A stretch of 64,000 nt of DNA from assembly GCF_000023845.1 (NCBI RefSeq), contig NC_013170.1:1528501-1592500 (forward strand). The letters are read 5' to 3'. How positions within the stretch are numbered: the first letter of the stretch is position 1; each line of letters opens with the position of its first letter. The position numbers were made by a program, and so were the translations under genes. This stretch comes from Cryptobacterium curtum DSM 15641. Lineage in GTDB: Bacteria; Actinomycetota; Coriobacteriia; Coriobacteriales; Eggerthellaceae. The notes beneath the pieces were generated by a model. It made no database searches, was not told the origin of the DNA, and saw nothing but the letters and a program-made list of their open reading frames with translations. Of the stretch, positions 26,636 to 36,693 are shown piece after piece.

Positions 26636-29600
26636 ATGGTCTCTCGCGTGTATGTTGAGAAAAAGCCCGGCTTCAACGTTGAAGCTCAGCAATTGACCAG
26701 TGAATTGCGCGACATCTTAGGCATTGCCCATCTTTCTTACGTACGGATTCTCAACCGCTATGACGTTGAAGGAATTTCTTCAGAACTTTTTGAGCAGTGC
26801 ATCCCTACAGTATTCAGCGAGCCACCCGTTGATCTGGCATATCGTGACCTTCCCGTACAGGTTAATGATATGACCTTCGCTGTCGAAGCGCTTCCCGGCC
26901 AGTTCGATCAACGCGCTGATTCCGCAAGTGAATGTATCCAGCTTATCAGCCAAGGGAAACGTCCCACCGTACGCGCAGCAAAGGTGTATCTTTTAGCGGG
27001 CTCGCTTACTCAAGATGACATCGATGCAATCAAACACTACGTTATTAACCCAGTTGAGACGCGCGAAGCCTGTCTTGACGAGGTTGAAACACTCGACACG
27101 CCCCAACCGGAGCCAAAACCCGTTGAGATCATTGACGGATTTAATTCGTTTGCGGAAGAACAACTTCAGGCATTTATTGCTGAGCGCGGGCTTGCGATGG
27201 ATCTGGCCGATATTCTGTTCTGCCAGGAATACTTCCGGTCTGAAGGCCGCTGCCCCACCATTACCGAAATCAAAATGATCGACACCTACTGGTCCGATCA
27301 TTGCCGTCATACAACCTTCCATACCGAACTCACTAATGTGCAGATCGACGATGAAGCAGTGCGTCGCGCCTTTGAGCGGTATCTCGACATGCGTCACGAA
27401 CTCAAGCGCGACGATAAACCAGTGTCCCTTATGGATATGGGCACGATTGCCAGTCGGTATCTTAAGGCAAAAGGTATCTTGAAAAACCTTGACGAGTCTG
27501 AAGAAATTAACGCCTGTACTGTCAAGGTAAACGTTGATGTCAACGGCATCGATGAAGACTGGCTCTTCCTGTTTAAAAACGAAACACACAACCACCCCAC
27601 CGAAATCGAACCCTTCGGTGGAGCAGCTACCTGTATTGGTGGATGCATCCGCGACCCTCTTTCGGGCCGCAGCTACGTTTATCAGGCTATGCGTGTCACG
27701 GGAGCTGGCGATCCCCTCGCCCCGCTTTCCGACACGCTGCCTGGTAAGTTACCCCAGCGTAAGCTGGTGACTACTGCTGCCGCAGGGTATTCCAGCTATG
27801 GCAACCAAATCGGTCTTGCAACCGGACAGGTTGACGAACTGTATCATCCGGGATACGTGGCTAAACGCATGGAAATTGGTGCTGTTGTGGCGGCAACCCC
27901 TGCCAACCATGTACGCCGCGAAACACCACTACCGGGCGATGTTGTGGTACTGCTCGGCGGTCGCACGGGCCGCGATGGCATTGGTGGTGCTACCGGATCT
28001 TCAAAGGCTCACGATAAAGAAAGTATCGAAAAGGACGGGGCAGAAGTTCAAAAGGGCAACGCCCCCGTCGAACGCAAACTGCAGCGCCTGTTCCGCCGAG
28101 GTGATGCCTGTCGTCTGATCAAACGGTGTAATGACTTTGGTGCAGGGGGTGTGTCAGTTGCTATTGGTGAGCTAGCAGATAGCCTCTTCATCGATTTGAA
28201 CAAAATTCCTAAAAAGTACGACGGCCTCGACGGCACCGAACTGGCTATTTCTGAAAGTCAGGAACGCATGGCCTGCGCCGTCGCAGCTGAAGATGTCGAA
28301 GAATTTCTTGGCTATGCCCACGAAGAAAACCTTGAAGCAACCCCCGTTGCGCGGGTAACTGACACCGGACGCGTGCAAATTGTTTGGCAAGGGACTGATG
28401 TTGTTAACATCAGTCGTGAATTCCTAGCAAGCAATGGCGTACCAAAGCAACAGGATGTGCATTTAACCTGCGGGAAGGTGTGGCACCCACAATGGCAGGG
28501 CGCATCAGTTGCCCAACGTATGCAAAACCTTGTGACCGATTTGAATGTAGCGGGCAAGCGTGGATTGTCTGACCGATTTGACAGCACCATCGGCGCGGGC
28601 ACCGTACTTATGCCCTATGGCGGTTCGCAGCAGCTAACACCCACCATGGCGATGGTTGCCAAGCTGCCAGTTTTAGGCAAAACAACTACCATCAGTGGAA
28701 TGTCCTGGGGATTCAACCCCTATGCTATGGAAGCCGATCCGTTTACTGGAGCGTATCTTTCCGTTGTTGAAAGCGTAGCCAAATTTGTGGCTGCCGGATT
28801 TGAGCACCAGAATGCCTACCTCACATTCCAAGAGTACTTCGAAAAGCTCCGCGACAATCCTGAGCGCTGGGGAAAACCGGCGCGCGCATTACTTGGTGCT
28901 CTGATGGCACAGGTGGATCTTGGTGTGGCTGCAATCGGCGGAAAAGATAGTATGTCAGGCAGCTTTGAAGACATTGATGTGCCACCCACACTTGTATCGT
29001 TCTGCACGGGCGTTGGCACCCTCAGCCGAGCAACAAGCCCCGAGTTCAAAGCGGCGGGTCACCGCGTTATTGAAATTGCCCCCGCTTACGATGAAGCAGG
29101 GCTTATCCCTGATGCCGAAGATCTCTTGAAGGCATTTACCCTGATAGAAAAACTTATCGGTGAAAAGAAGGCCATGGCCGTCTCTACTGCTGGGTATGGC
29201 TGTGCCGCCGAAGCGTTATTTAAGATGTGCGTTGGCAACCGTATTGGGCTTGCCTTAAACGACAACGCATGCGCTGAGGACTTATTCACACCAGTATATG
29301 GCACCTTCTATGTGGAGCTTTCTGAAGACGCCCCTCTTCCTGCTGACGAAGGCACACTTTCTGTTACTGAAATCGGCATGACCACCCCTCAGTACGTTTT
29401 GACTGTGGGTGGAGAAACACTCGATTTAGCGCACCTGCAGGAAGCCTGGGAGAGCAAACTTGAAGGGGTGTTCCCCTATCGCAGGGTATCATCCAGTGTG
29501 TCAGCGGCAACGCAAACCTCCGCTGCTGCTGAAGCGCCTATTGAAACAATCAGTTGTGATAGCAAGCTCCCCCTTACCTATCCTGGGGTGCTGGCGCATC

Positions 29601-30400
29601 CGCGAGTGATTATTCCGGTGTTCCCTGGCAACAACTGCGAATTCGACTCAGCGGCTGCTTTCGAGCGTGCTGGCGCACAAGCGGAAACCTTTGTTATTAA
29701 CAATTTAACTCCGCAGGCGGTAGCCGAAAGCACGCGCGCATTAGCGGACAAAATCCGACGCAGTCAGATTGTCATGATTCCTGGCGGTTTTTCCGGTGGC
29801 GACGAACCTGATGGATCAGCCAAATTCATTACAGCATTCTTCCGATCTCCCGAAGTAACCGAAGCCGTACGCGATCTTCTCCAAAATCGCGACGGTCTTA
29901 TGCTGGGAATTTGCAATGGGTTCCAGGCGCTCGTGAAGTTGGGGCTCGTTCCCTTTGGTGATATACGCGCGATAGATAAAGACTGCCCTACCCTCACGTT
30001 TAACACTATCGGTCGCCATCAGAGCGGCATCGTGCATACCCGCGTTGCGAGCACGCTCAGCCCTTGGCTATCTCGCTGCCAAGTAGGCGACATTCATGCC
30101 GTGGCGGTTAGCCATGGTGAAGGCCGCTTTGTTGCACCCGAACATCTGTTAAAGGACATGAAAGCTGCTGGGCAGATAGCCACTCAATACACCAATGCAG
30201 CAGGCGTGCCATCTATGGATTTAGGCGTTAACCCAAATGGTTCACTCTGGGCAATTGAGGGCATCACCAGCCCTGATGGACGGGTATTTGGCAAGATGGC
30301 GCATAGTGAACGTTCGGGCGCAGGTCTGTATCAAAACATTCCTGGCGCCGAAGGTATCCAACCTATTATTGAAAGTGGCGTCGGCTACTTCACAGATTAA
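26636..30400 (+). CDS. purL: Phosphoribosylformylglycinamidine synthase, single-chain
   Basis: 1254 residues, the long single-chain form. It makes FGAM from FGAR, glutamine and ATP in purine synthesis. A PurS-like N-terminal part leads into the FGAM synthase body, with conserved motifs HNHPTEIEPFGGAATCIGG (near residue 322) and GKDSMSGSF (near 770). A C-terminal class I glutaminase domain (about 980-1250) has the catalytic cysteine in LGICNGFQAL. A -10-like TATAAT sits at 26577-26582 and AAAGG before the ATG. It is a single-gene unit; the other purine genes are elsewhere. Confidence 0.95.
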   Translation: MVSRVYVEKKPGFNVEAQQLTSELRDILGIAHLSYVRILNRYDVEGISSELFEQCIPTVFSEPPVDLAYRDLPVQVNDMTFAVEALPGQFDQRADSASECIQLISQGKRPTVRAAKVYLLAGSLTQDDIDAIKHYVINPVETREACLDEVETLDTPQPEPKPVEIIDGFNSFAEEQLQAFIAERGLAMDLADILFCQEYFRSEGRCPTITEIKMIDTYWSDHCRHTTFHTELTNVQIDDEAVRRAFERYLDMRHELKRDDKPVSLMDMGTIASRYLKAKGILKNLDESEEINACTVKVNVDVNGIDEDWLFLFKNETHNHPTEIEPFGGAATCIGGCIRDPLSGRSYVYQAMRVTGAGDPLAPLSDTLPGKLPQRKLVTTAAAGYSSYGNQIGLATGQVDELYHPGYVAKRMEIGAVVAATPANHVRRETPLPGDVVVLLGGRTGRDGIGGATGSSKAHDKESIEKDGAEVQKGNAPVERKLQRLFRRGDACRLIKRCNDFGAGGVSVAIGELADSLFIDLNKIPKKYDGLDGTELAISESQERMACAVAAEDVEEFLGYAHEENLEATPVARVTDTGRVQIVWQGTDVVNISREFLASNGVPKQQDVHLTCGKVWHPQWQGASVAQRMQNLVTDLNVAGKRGLSDRFDSTIGAGTVLMPYGGSQQLTPTMAMVAKLPVLGKTTTISGMSWGFNPYAMEADPFTGAYLSVVESVAKFVAAGFEHQNAYLTFQEYFEKLRDNPERWGKPARALLGALMAQVDLGVAAIGGKDSMSGSFEDIDVPPTLVSFCTGVGTLSRATSPEFKAAGHRVIEIAPAYDEAGLIPDAEDLLKAFTLIEKLIGEKKAMAVSTAGYGCAAEALFKMCVGNRIGLALNDNACAEDLFTPVYGTFYVELSEDAPLPADEGTLSVTEIGMTTPQYVLTVGGETLDLAHLQEAWESKLEGVFPYRRVSSSVSAATQTSAAAEAPIETISCDSKLPLTYPGVLAHPRVIIPVFPGNNCEFDSAAAFERAGAQAETFVINNLTPQAVAESTRALADKIRRSQIVMIPGGFSGGDEPDGSAKFITAFFRSPEVTEAVRDLLQNRDGLMLGICNGFQALVKLGLVPFGDIRAIDKDCPTLTFNTIGRHQSGIVHTRVASTLSPWLSRCQVGDIHAVAVSHGEGRFVAPEHLLKDMKAAGQIATQYTNAAGVPSMDLGVNPNGSLWAIEGITSPDGRVFGKMAHSERSGAGLYQNIPGAEGIQPIIESGVGYFTD

Positions 30401-30466
30401 TAAAGTACGCCGCAACTGTTCAAAAGCGAGGTGTTACACGTCGTACCTATCCGTTCCTTAAACAAA

Positions 30467-30498
30467 TACGCCGCAGCATCACGGGGATGTGCGGCGTA
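30467..30498 (-). terminator. Terminator between purL and the first adhesin gene
   Basis: A perfect 9-bp stem TACGCCGCA/TGCGGCGTA with a 14-base loop, followed on the minus strand by TTTGTTT. It ends the first adhesin gene (stop at 30543) and may also stop purL read-through. Confidence 0.65.
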
Positions 30499-30542
30499 CG
30501 GTTGTGGGCGTATAGCTTGTTTAGGAGGTTGCTACCTTAGGG

Positions 30543-33434
30543 CTAATCCTGCTCTTCGCGACGGCGAGCAGTCACAGCAATCGCTCCACCGACAGCAGAG
30601 AGAATAGCTAAACCAGCAGCTCCAGCAAACAGAGTTCCTTCATCAGCGGTTTTGGGAAGGATGGAAGCTGGTCCTTTGCCATTGGGGTCTGGATCAGGAT
30701 CTGGGCTCGGTGCTGGTGTTGGATCGGGCTCGGGAGCAGGATTTGGGCCCGGCTCTGGAGGAGTGGGGGTATGGGTGTTGGTGATGGTAAAGCCACTGGT
30801 GGCATCCCCCGTTACCTCTTTGGTGTATCCAGTGGGAACAGTGGGCTCATCGACCGTGTAGACAATGTTGGTGCCATTGTCCTTCTGGTCAAGGCCAGTC
30901 CACGTATATGACCAATTATTGGCAGCATTGAGAGTAACAGGTGTTCCCTTTGCTACTCCATTGGCATAGAGCACTACTTCCACAGAGGAAGGACGCACGC
31001 CATCGCGGTCATTATCATCACTCCATGCTTTAGTAACTGTCAGCGATGTTTGAGCTGGTGTATGAGTGTTTGTGACATCATAATCAGTAATGGTTGTTGA
31101 ATAATCAGCAACAGCATTCTCAGTGATCGTGTAGGCAATCTGGTGACCATCGGTTGCAGAATACTTAGCAAGACCAGCAAAGCTATAGCTCCATGCACCT
31201 GATGCATCCGGGGTGACTGCCTTTGAGTCTACTTGGGTGCCATCGGCCAGAAGGTTGATGGTGATAGAAGACGGACGCGCTCCATCACGATTGCCATCAT
31301 CATTCCAGGTCTTTGTTCCTGAGATGTCAATCTTTTCTTTATTGGTGTTAGTGATAGTGTATCCCGCTGTAGCACTGCCGCTTATAGCTGTTGTGTACTT
31401 GGTTGCATCCACACCAGTAACTGATGATTCATCAACGGTGTAGGTAATAGCAGTACCATTTTTGTACTTAGGCAGGTTAGTAAACGTATCGCTCCAGCTA
31501 TTAGCTGAGGAAAGCGTGACAGACTTGCCACTATCTACCCCATCAGCCAAAAGCTTGACAGTAACTGATGAGCCTTCTGGCCCAACCCACTTCTTGGTTA
31601 CTGGGATATTGATGGTTTCAGGGGTATGGGTGTTGGTGATGGTAAAGCCTGCGACCGCAGAACCAGTAACAGCAGCGATATACCCTGACGGAGTTGGATC
31701 CTCAGCCACGGTATAAACGATATCGTTACCAGCTGCATTCTTCTTATCGAGGCTCGCGAAAGTATCTTTCCACGAATTGCTTCCATCAAGCGTTACTGTC
31801 TTACCGGTATCGACACCATCAGCATATAAATGAACCGTCACCGAAGTCGGACGCATTCCGTCTTGATTGTCGGCATCGCTCCACGTCTTTTCAACGGAGA
31901 CATTAACAGTAGGCGGAATGGCTTTATCGACAAACGTGCGCGTGACGTCTTGAGTGGCTGTTGAGAAATCAGTATCGGCAATCGTCTGATCAGCTGCAGC
32001 AAGATATCCAGAAGGCGGAGTAGTTTCCTTAATGATATAACCATCACGCAAAAGACCGCCCAGGCTTGCTTCGCCAGACGCATTTGTTGTTACTTGGCCA
32101 ACAACCGCGCCAGAACGAGCACGAACAATATCAAAAACTGCTCCGGCAAGTGGATTTCCTGATTCGTCAGTCTTTTTGATATTAATCTTGTACTTGTAAC
32201 CTTCACCAGTGCCACCAGAGGTTGGTAGAAGGTAATAGGCCTTACTTTCTTTAGTTACGCCGTTATCAGTGAGACTTGCTTTATTTTCGAACTTTTCACC
32301 GGGAAGAGGTGTGTAGTTAATCTTGGTTTGGAAACGTACCAATAGCCCTTTAGTGGCAGGGATATTTCCCAGATTCAGCTTAAAGTTTGTTCCGTTATAA
32401 GTAATTTTTGAAGCATACTGACTTGTAACATTGGTCTGCCCAACAAGTTTATAGCTCGTGCCTTGAAGCTGCCAGGTTCCTTCGAATACTTCAAGTGTAC
32501 CAGGAATAAACGACACGCCTGGAGTTAAAAGGCTGTCATCAAGTACTGCATTCGTATACGCCTTGCCATCTTGATTAATCTTTACCTGCCAAACGCCCTT
32601 AGTGGTATCGAAAGCGTTAGCCCAGCCAGATTTAATAATAGGCACAGCTGTTTCAGTATGTACCGTGTAGTTGACATTGCCAGCCGGAACTGTTTCACCG
32701 CTTATCACCGGATTAACTGGTAAGACGCCAGAATGAGTGTGTACATCATTATCGATCTGAACATTAACCGAGAAGTCTCCAGAGATATCCGATTTACCCT
32801 CAGCGTAGTCCGTATATGTAATAATAAACTTGGTGTTGGTCGGGTCAGTCTTACCGCGCGCAATAATATTGCCTGATCCGTCTTGAATGACAAAGTCAGT
32901 TGGCGGAGCGCTTTTGAACCCGGCTGGAAGCTCTATCGTAGTTGTGTCGCCCGCATGCACGCCAAGATTTGGAAGTGCATAATGGAAATTAAGCTTGAAT
33001 GCTTGCCACGCCCCCACATTAACCGGTGTCGTGCCAGTAGCGGTAGTAACTTTGGCACTCGTAACAACATTAGGAAGCTCAACGCCACTTGATCCAGAAG
33101 CAGCACGCTTAGACACCTTGTGAGAAGTATTAAGATCTACCGGCTCGATCATCCTTGTCAAGTCAACGGTGCCCGTAGATGATGTCTGTTTGCTTCCGTT
33201 AGCTGTATCAGATTGACTCGCTTGCCACTCATCTTGTGCCATGGGAGCCTCAGCATTTACAACTGCACGGCTGTTTTCACTGTTCTCTATAGAAGTGGCA
33301 GGACTTTCCTGCGTTGCACTCGCAGAGCTTGTGCTTCCTTCGTTATCAAGGGCAACCGCCTCCAAGGCTCCCGCAGGCATACAGATACTGAATGCCAGTA
33401 CAGCACTTATGAGGCAACATAACTTTCTTTTCAC
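30543..33434 (-). CDS. CnaB-domain cell-wall adhesin 1 (LPKTA sortase anchor)
   Basis: 963 residues starting at GTG. It has a signal peptide (residues ~1-24), an adhesin-like N-terminal region, a SpaA-type domain near residue 418 with KETTPPSGY as a probable isopeptide E-box, then four CnaB repeats between about 510 and 880. A Pro/Asp-rich wall spacer (~890-920), the sorting motif LPKTA at 926-930 followed by DEG, a hydrophobic stretch and a positive tail complete it. CnaB domains often carry internal isopeptide bonds. It would be covalently attached to the cell wall by a sortase not seen in this window. The last ~360 codons are almost the same as in the adhesin at 36793-41022. Confidence 0.9.
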   Translation of the reverse strand: MKRKLCCLISAVLAFSICMPAGALEAVALDNEGSTSSASATQESPATSIENSENSRAVVNAEAPMAQDEWQASQSDTANGSKQTSSTGTVDLTRMIEPVDLNTSHKVSKRAASGSSGVELPNVVTSAKVTTATGTTPVNVGAWQAFKLNFHYALPNLGVHAGDTTTIELPAGFKSAPPTDFVIQDGSGNIIARGKTDPTNTKFIITYTDYAEGKSDISGDFSVNVQIDNDVHTHSGVLPVNPVISGETVPAGNVNYTVHTETAVPIIKSGWANAFDTTKGVWQVKINQDGKAYTNAVLDDSLLTPGVSFIPGTLEVFEGTWQLQGTSYKLVGQTNVTSQYASKITYNGTNFKLNLGNIPATKGLLVRFQTKINYTPLPGEKFENKASLTDNGVTKESKAYYLLPTSGGTGEGYKYKINIKKTDESGNPLAGAVFDIVRARSGAVVGQVTTNASGEASLGGLLRDGYIIKETTPPSGYLAAADQTIADTDFSTATQDVTRTFVDKAIPPTVNVSVEKTWSDADNQDGMRPTSVTVHLYADGVDTGKTVTLDGSNSWKDTFASLDKKNAAGNDIVYTVAEDPTPSGYIAAVTGSAVAGFTITNTHTPETINIPVTKKWVGPEGSSVTVKLLADGVDSGKSVTLSSANSWSDTFTNLPKYKNGTAITYTVDESSVTGVDATKYTTAISGSATAGYTITNTNKEKIDISGTKTWNDDGNRDGARPSSITINLLADGTQVDSKAVTPDASGAWSYSFAGLAKYSATDGHQIAYTITENAVADYSTTITDYDVTNTHTPAQTSLTVTKAWSDDNDRDGVRPSSVEVVLYANGVAKGTPVTLNAANNWSYTWTGLDQKDNGTNIVYTVDEPTVPTGYTKEVTGDATSGFTITNTHTPTPPEPGPNPAPEPDPTPAPSPDPDPDPNGKGPASILPKTADEGTLFAGAAGLAILSAVGGAIAVTARRREEQD
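30553..31640. repeat. 1.09-kb near-identical direct repeat, copy 1
   Basis: The 3' end of adhesin 1 matches the 3' end of adhesin 2 (36800-37887) at about 6.25 kb distance, in the same orientation. The match covers two CnaB domains, the beginning of a third, and the whole wall anchor. Most of it is identical; small clusters of changes lie near 31345-31390. Confidence 0.85.
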
Positions 33435-33482
33435 GCGTGATCCCGCCTTCGCGCGTTCTCTGTATGGCTTCCAGGAAAGGCG

Positions 33483-33493
33483 CCCCCCCCCCC
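33483..33493 (-). repeat. G(11) tract upstream of adhesin 1
   Basis: Eleven G on the minus strand, 49-59 bases before the GTG start. Long G-tracts are slippage-prone; at this position length changes would alter promoter spacing or leader structure. The rest of 33435-33750 (316 bp) holds no gene I can see. Confidence 0.75.
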
Positions 33494-33750
33494 AGAAGTC
33501 GATGCCTGGCGCATCGTATGACAGACTAGTTTATCGTCTTTATGGGTAACATTAATTTATACAGAAATAGTCTACATAAAATGGACTGATGAAATGGATG
33601 AATGAAAAACTCTTACAACCCTTCACTTTCCACTCCACACAGGCACTCATCAACGGACAATCAGCGACGTCGATTCGCCGTACTTGGCTCTTTGTACTTA
33701 CCACTTATGCAAAAGCGTGAATCCTGATATGGCTGCACTTTTACAATGCC

Positions 33751-35667
33751 CTACCCTTTTACACGTAGAGCACGCATGGCATTCAAAATGGCAAGACATG
33801 CCACACCTACATCGCCGAACACCGCAAGCCACATGGAGGCAAGTCCAATAAACGGCAACGCAAGGATCATGATAATTACCTTCACACCAATAGCGAATAT
33901 GATGTTCTGCCAGACAATGCCCACCGTCTTGCGTGCAATATAAATACTGCTTGCAATATGTGACGGCTTGTCATCCATAAGCACCACGTCAGCCGCTTCA
34001 ATTGCGGCATCGCTACCCATACCGCCCATGGCAATTCCCACATCAGCACGCATAAGAACCGGTGCGTCGTTGATACCGTCCCCAACAAAAGCGAGTTTCG
34101 CGCCCTCACGTTTGACACTCAAAAGCAATTCGAGTGCAGTTACTTTATCCTGAGGAAGCAGTTGCGCCCGATATTCATCAATACCAAGGTCGCTTGCCAC
34201 CGCAGCTGCTACTTCTTCGCGATCGCCTGTTAGCATGACAGTCTTTTTCACACCGGCCGCCCGCAAACGTTCTATCGCCTGAGCCGCATCAGGTTTCATT
34301 ACATCAGCAATAACGATATGCCCGATATACGCACCATCAACAGCAACATGCAGGATAGTGCCAACCAGTTTGCAATCGTGCGGCATCACATGAGCTTCGC
34401 GCATGAGCTTGTCATTTCCCACCAGCACCATACGATTGTCTACCTGAGCTGATATACCACGCCCACTTCTTTCTTCCACCTGCTGGATACGATCAGCATC
34501 AATAATGCCGCTGTATCTCTCGCGTACTGAAATAGCAATAGGATGATCGGAGTATGCTTCAGCGTGGGCTGCCAGAGAAAGAAGATCATCGGCGTTAATA
34601 CCTTCTTGTCCATGCACAGCCACTACACTAAAGGTGCCATTAGTAAGCGTCCCCGTTTTATCGAACACAACGGTATCCACCTGAGCCAATGTCTCCAGAT
34701 AGCTTGATCCTTTGATAAGAATACCCAAACGACTTGCCGCGCCAATACCGCCAAAAAACGAAAGTGGGACGGAAATAACCAAAGCGCAGGGGCAACTCAC
34801 TACCAGAAATACCAGGGCGCTCTGCACGCTATCGCTTATATCAGCACCAAATAGTAGCGGCGAAAAGATAGCAATCGCCACAGCAAGACCTACGACAATT
34901 GGTGTGTAGTAGCGAGCAAAACGCGTAATGAAATTCTCTGTACGTGCCTTTTTTTCGCTTGCGTTTTCTACCAATTCAAGAATGCGCTGAACTGTTGACT
35001 CACCAAAAGGTTTGCTCACCTTTACTGTAAGCACCCCTGAAAGATTGATACAACCGCTGACAACATCTGACCCTATCTTCACGGTGCGAGGAATTGATTC
35101 ACCGGTAAGAGCGCTGGTATCTATGCGCGACGACCCTTCGACTACCGTGCCGTCGAGCGGCAAACGTTCGCCAGGTTTTACAACGATTTCTTGACCAACA
35201 GTTACCTCGTAAGGATCAACTTGCACCAATTCGCCGTTGCGCATGACATTTGCAAAGTCGGGAGCAATATCCATCATTTCGGCGATGGACTTGCGTGTTT
35301 TACCTACCGCATAACTTTCGAATAGCTCTCCCACCTGATAGAACAGCATGACTGCTGCACCTTCAGCCATATGAGGCTCGGCCTTGGGGAAAACCACCAG
35401 AGCAAACGCGCCAATAGTCGCAATAGCCATCAGCAGATTTTCGTCAAACGGCTGACGCCGTACCAAACCATGCCCAGCGCGAGCTAAAACATCATATCCC
35501 GCAATAAGATACGGCACCAAAAAAGCAGCAAACTCAAGCCATAATCCACCCGACACCTCAAATAGAGGGGTTAGATTATCGAGCAGCTCGAGCATTATAA
35601 AAATGCCGAGCGCCAAAACGATGCGATTACGAGTGCGCCGCTGCGATTTCGAAAGGGTTGATGTCAT
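33751..35667 (-). CDS. P1B-type heavy-metal transporting ATPase (Zn/Cd/Co type)
   Basis: 638 residues, a complete pump. Membrane metal motif CPCALVISVP is near residue 290, the phosphorylated aspartate in DKTGTLTNG near 335, the TGES actuator loop (LTGESIPRT) near 190, and the hinge GDGINDAPVL near 540. The CPC motif with a preceding SCPCALV and no N-terminal heavy-metal domain fits the Zn/Cd/Co subgroup. A small heavy-metal chaperone gene (35737) and an ArsR-family repressor (36148) lie upstream on the same strand, forming a metal-efflux module inserted between two adhesin genes. Confidence 0.92.
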   Translation of the reverse strand: MTSTLSKSQRRTRNRIVLALGIFIMLELLDNLTPLFEVSGGLWLEFAAFLVPYLIAGYDVLARAGHGLVRRQPFDENLLMAIATIGAFALVVFPKAEPHMAEGAAVMLFYQVGELFESYAVGKTRKSIAEMMDIAPDFANVMRNGELVQVDPYEVTVGQEIVVKPGERLPLDGTVVEGSSRIDTSALTGESIPRTVKIGSDVVSGCINLSGVLTVKVSKPFGESTVQRILELVENASEKKARTENFITRFARYYTPIVVGLAVAIAIFSPLLFGADISDSVQSALVFLVVSCPCALVISVPLSFFGGIGAASRLGILIKGSSYLETLAQVDTVVFDKTGTLTNGTFSVVAVHGQEGINADDLLSLAAHAEAYSDHPIAISVRERYSGIIDADRIQQVEERSGRGISAQVDNRMVLVGNDKLMREAHVMPHDCKLVGTILHVAVDGAYIGHIVIADVMKPDAAQAIERLRAAGVKKTVMLTGDREEVAAAVASDLGIDEYRAQLLPQDKVTALELLLSVKREGAKLAFVGDGINDAPVLMRADVGIAMGGMGSDAAIEAADVVLMDDKPSHIASSIYIARKTVGIVWQNIIFAIGVKVIIMILALPFIGLASMWLAVFGDVGVACLAILNAMRALRVKG

Positions 35668-35736
35668 ATACCTAATTCCTGTGAAAGTGGCTATTGAACA
35701 TATTGAACAAATATTACGTAACTGCTGCTAAAGCGA

Positions 35737-35955
35737 TTACACAACCACCGTACAATCAGGTTCAATGTCCTCAAAAATGCGCAGCGATTGGGTTAGCGCG
35801 TCGTCAAAGCTTTCCTCAGATGCGTCTAACGTGAAGCGCAACATCATGAAGTTCACCTTCGCATCGTTTACTCCGTCGAGCTTGCGCACCTTATCTTCAA
35901 TTTTGGCTGCGCAGTTGGCACAAATCTCGCCTTGTAATTTATAATTCCTCCGCAT
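35737..35955 (-). CDS. Heavy-metal-associated (HMA) domain metallochaperone
   Basis: 72 residues consisting of one HMA domain with the metal-binding motif GEICANCAAKIE (residues ~8-19), the CxxC motif being CANC. It probably delivers metal to the ATPase just downstream, which lacks its own HMA domain. AAGGGAAGGA precedes the ATG. About 70 bases separate the two genes. Confidence 0.85.
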   Translation of the reverse strand: MRRNYKLQGEICANCAAKIEDKVRKLDGVNDAKVNFMMLRFTLDASEESFDDALTQSLRIFEDIEPDCTVVV

Positions 35956-36003
35956 GATGTTCCTTCCCTTTCTTGCAAGCCTGTCTAATCTCTCATGTTC
36001 GAA

Positions 36004-36027
36004 AGCGTTATTCGAATTAATAAACGC
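36004..36027. promoter_or_regulatory. Candidate metal-repressor operator before the chaperone-pump unit
   Basis: GCGTTATT-CGAATT-AATAAACGC is an interrupted inverted repeat (one base offset), and TTCGAA occurs at both ends of the left half (around 35999-36016). Its AT-rich dyad form resembles sites bound by ArsR/SmtB repressors. It lies about 50 bases upstream of the chaperone gene. Confidence 0.4.
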
Positions 36028-36060
36028 TATTCAAACCTATGGAACCTGTGCTTATATGTA

Positions 36061-36130
36061 CCGATCTGCAAGTTTTATTCGCGCTTTAACTTGTCCGCAC
36101 TTTCGTTCGTGCTTTAACGTACGTGCGCTT
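36061..36130. repeat. Degenerate repeats of a CGCGCTTTAAC-like word
   Basis: The word recurs as TTCGCGCTTTAAC, TCCGCACTTTCG, TTCGTGCTTTAACG and TACGTGCGCTTTC in tandem, just past the end of the arsR gene. It looks like a decaying tandem array. Confidence 0.4.
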
Positions 36131-36147
36131 TCTTACTTGCATTTCGC

Positions 36148-36528
36148 TTATTCGCAAATGTGGGTAAGCCCTTGCGAAAGCATCGTGTACACGTGGTCAT
36201 CGGAAAGTGAATAGATAATTTGCTTACCATCGCGATGGAACCTCACGAGATGTGCCTGCTTTAAAATGCGCAACTGATGGGAAACAGCACTTTGAGAGAC
36301 CCCACCAACTGCTTCAGCAATATCCGCGACACACAGCTCACTTTCCATGAGCGCGTACAATATTTTGATGCGGGTGGTATCGGCAAAAACCTTGAAAAGG
36401 TCAGCTAGGTCGTAAAGCATTTCTTCATCGAGAAGCTCCACTGCACTGTCCGCCAACGGCCGCTCGCCAGATGAGCACGCTTGTTTTGCGCTTGGTGATG
36501 AGTCTTTATACGCTTCTTCATTCATCAT
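36148..36528 (-). CDS. ArsR/SmtB-family metal-responsive repressor
   Basis: About 126 residues. The winged HTH (ELCVADIAEAVGGVSQSAVSHQLRILKQ) near residues 60-87 and the DH..H end (SDDHVYTMLSQGLTHICE) match CadC/SmtB repressors, whose C-terminal histidines and aspartates bind zinc (alpha-5 site). The ATG at 36528 has AAGGGAT upstream; a second ATG follows at once. It probably represses itself and the metal pump module until Zn or Cd is present. Confidence 0.88.
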   Translation of the reverse strand: MMNEEAYKDSSPSAKQACSSGERPLADSAVELLDEEMLYDLADLFKVFADTTRIKILYALMESELCVADIAEAVGGVSQSAVSHQLRILKQAHLVRFHRDGKQIIYSLSDDHVYTMLSQGLTHICE

Positions 36529-36537
36529 ATATCCCTT

Positions 36538-36563
36538 AATATATGAGCATTTGTTCAAATATT
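36538..36563. promoter_or_regulatory. Candidate ArsR-family operator upstream of arsR
   Basis: AATATATGAGC-ATTT-GTTCAAATATT: the two 11-base arms match in 9 positions. The TGARC-N4-GYTCA-like core is like the known SmtB/CadC operators. It ends 10 bases before the start codon, covering the ribosome-binding site region edge, which suits autorepression. Confidence 0.6.
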
Positions 36564-36661
36564 AAGTCTATTATAGGACACCAAACGTGGAAGTCAACCG
36601 TTGTATCTCCTGGCCATCTCCAATAAATACAGCCACATTTGTATATAAGGCACTAAACATA

Positions 36662-36693
36662 AAAGGGGTACTGACTTATGCCAGTACCCCTTT
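36662..36693 (-). terminator. Terminator after adhesin 2
   Basis: A perfect 12-bp stem AAAGGGGTACTG/CAGTACCCCTTT with an 8-base loop, followed on the minus strand by TTATGTTT. It lies about 100 bases after the adhesin stop and 134 bases upstream of arsR. Confidence 0.75.

Noticed and set aside
33483-33493. C-run as a simple assembly error
   Set aside because: A second G-tract sits at the equivalent position of the sister adhesin gene, so I keep it as biology, though exact length is uncertain.
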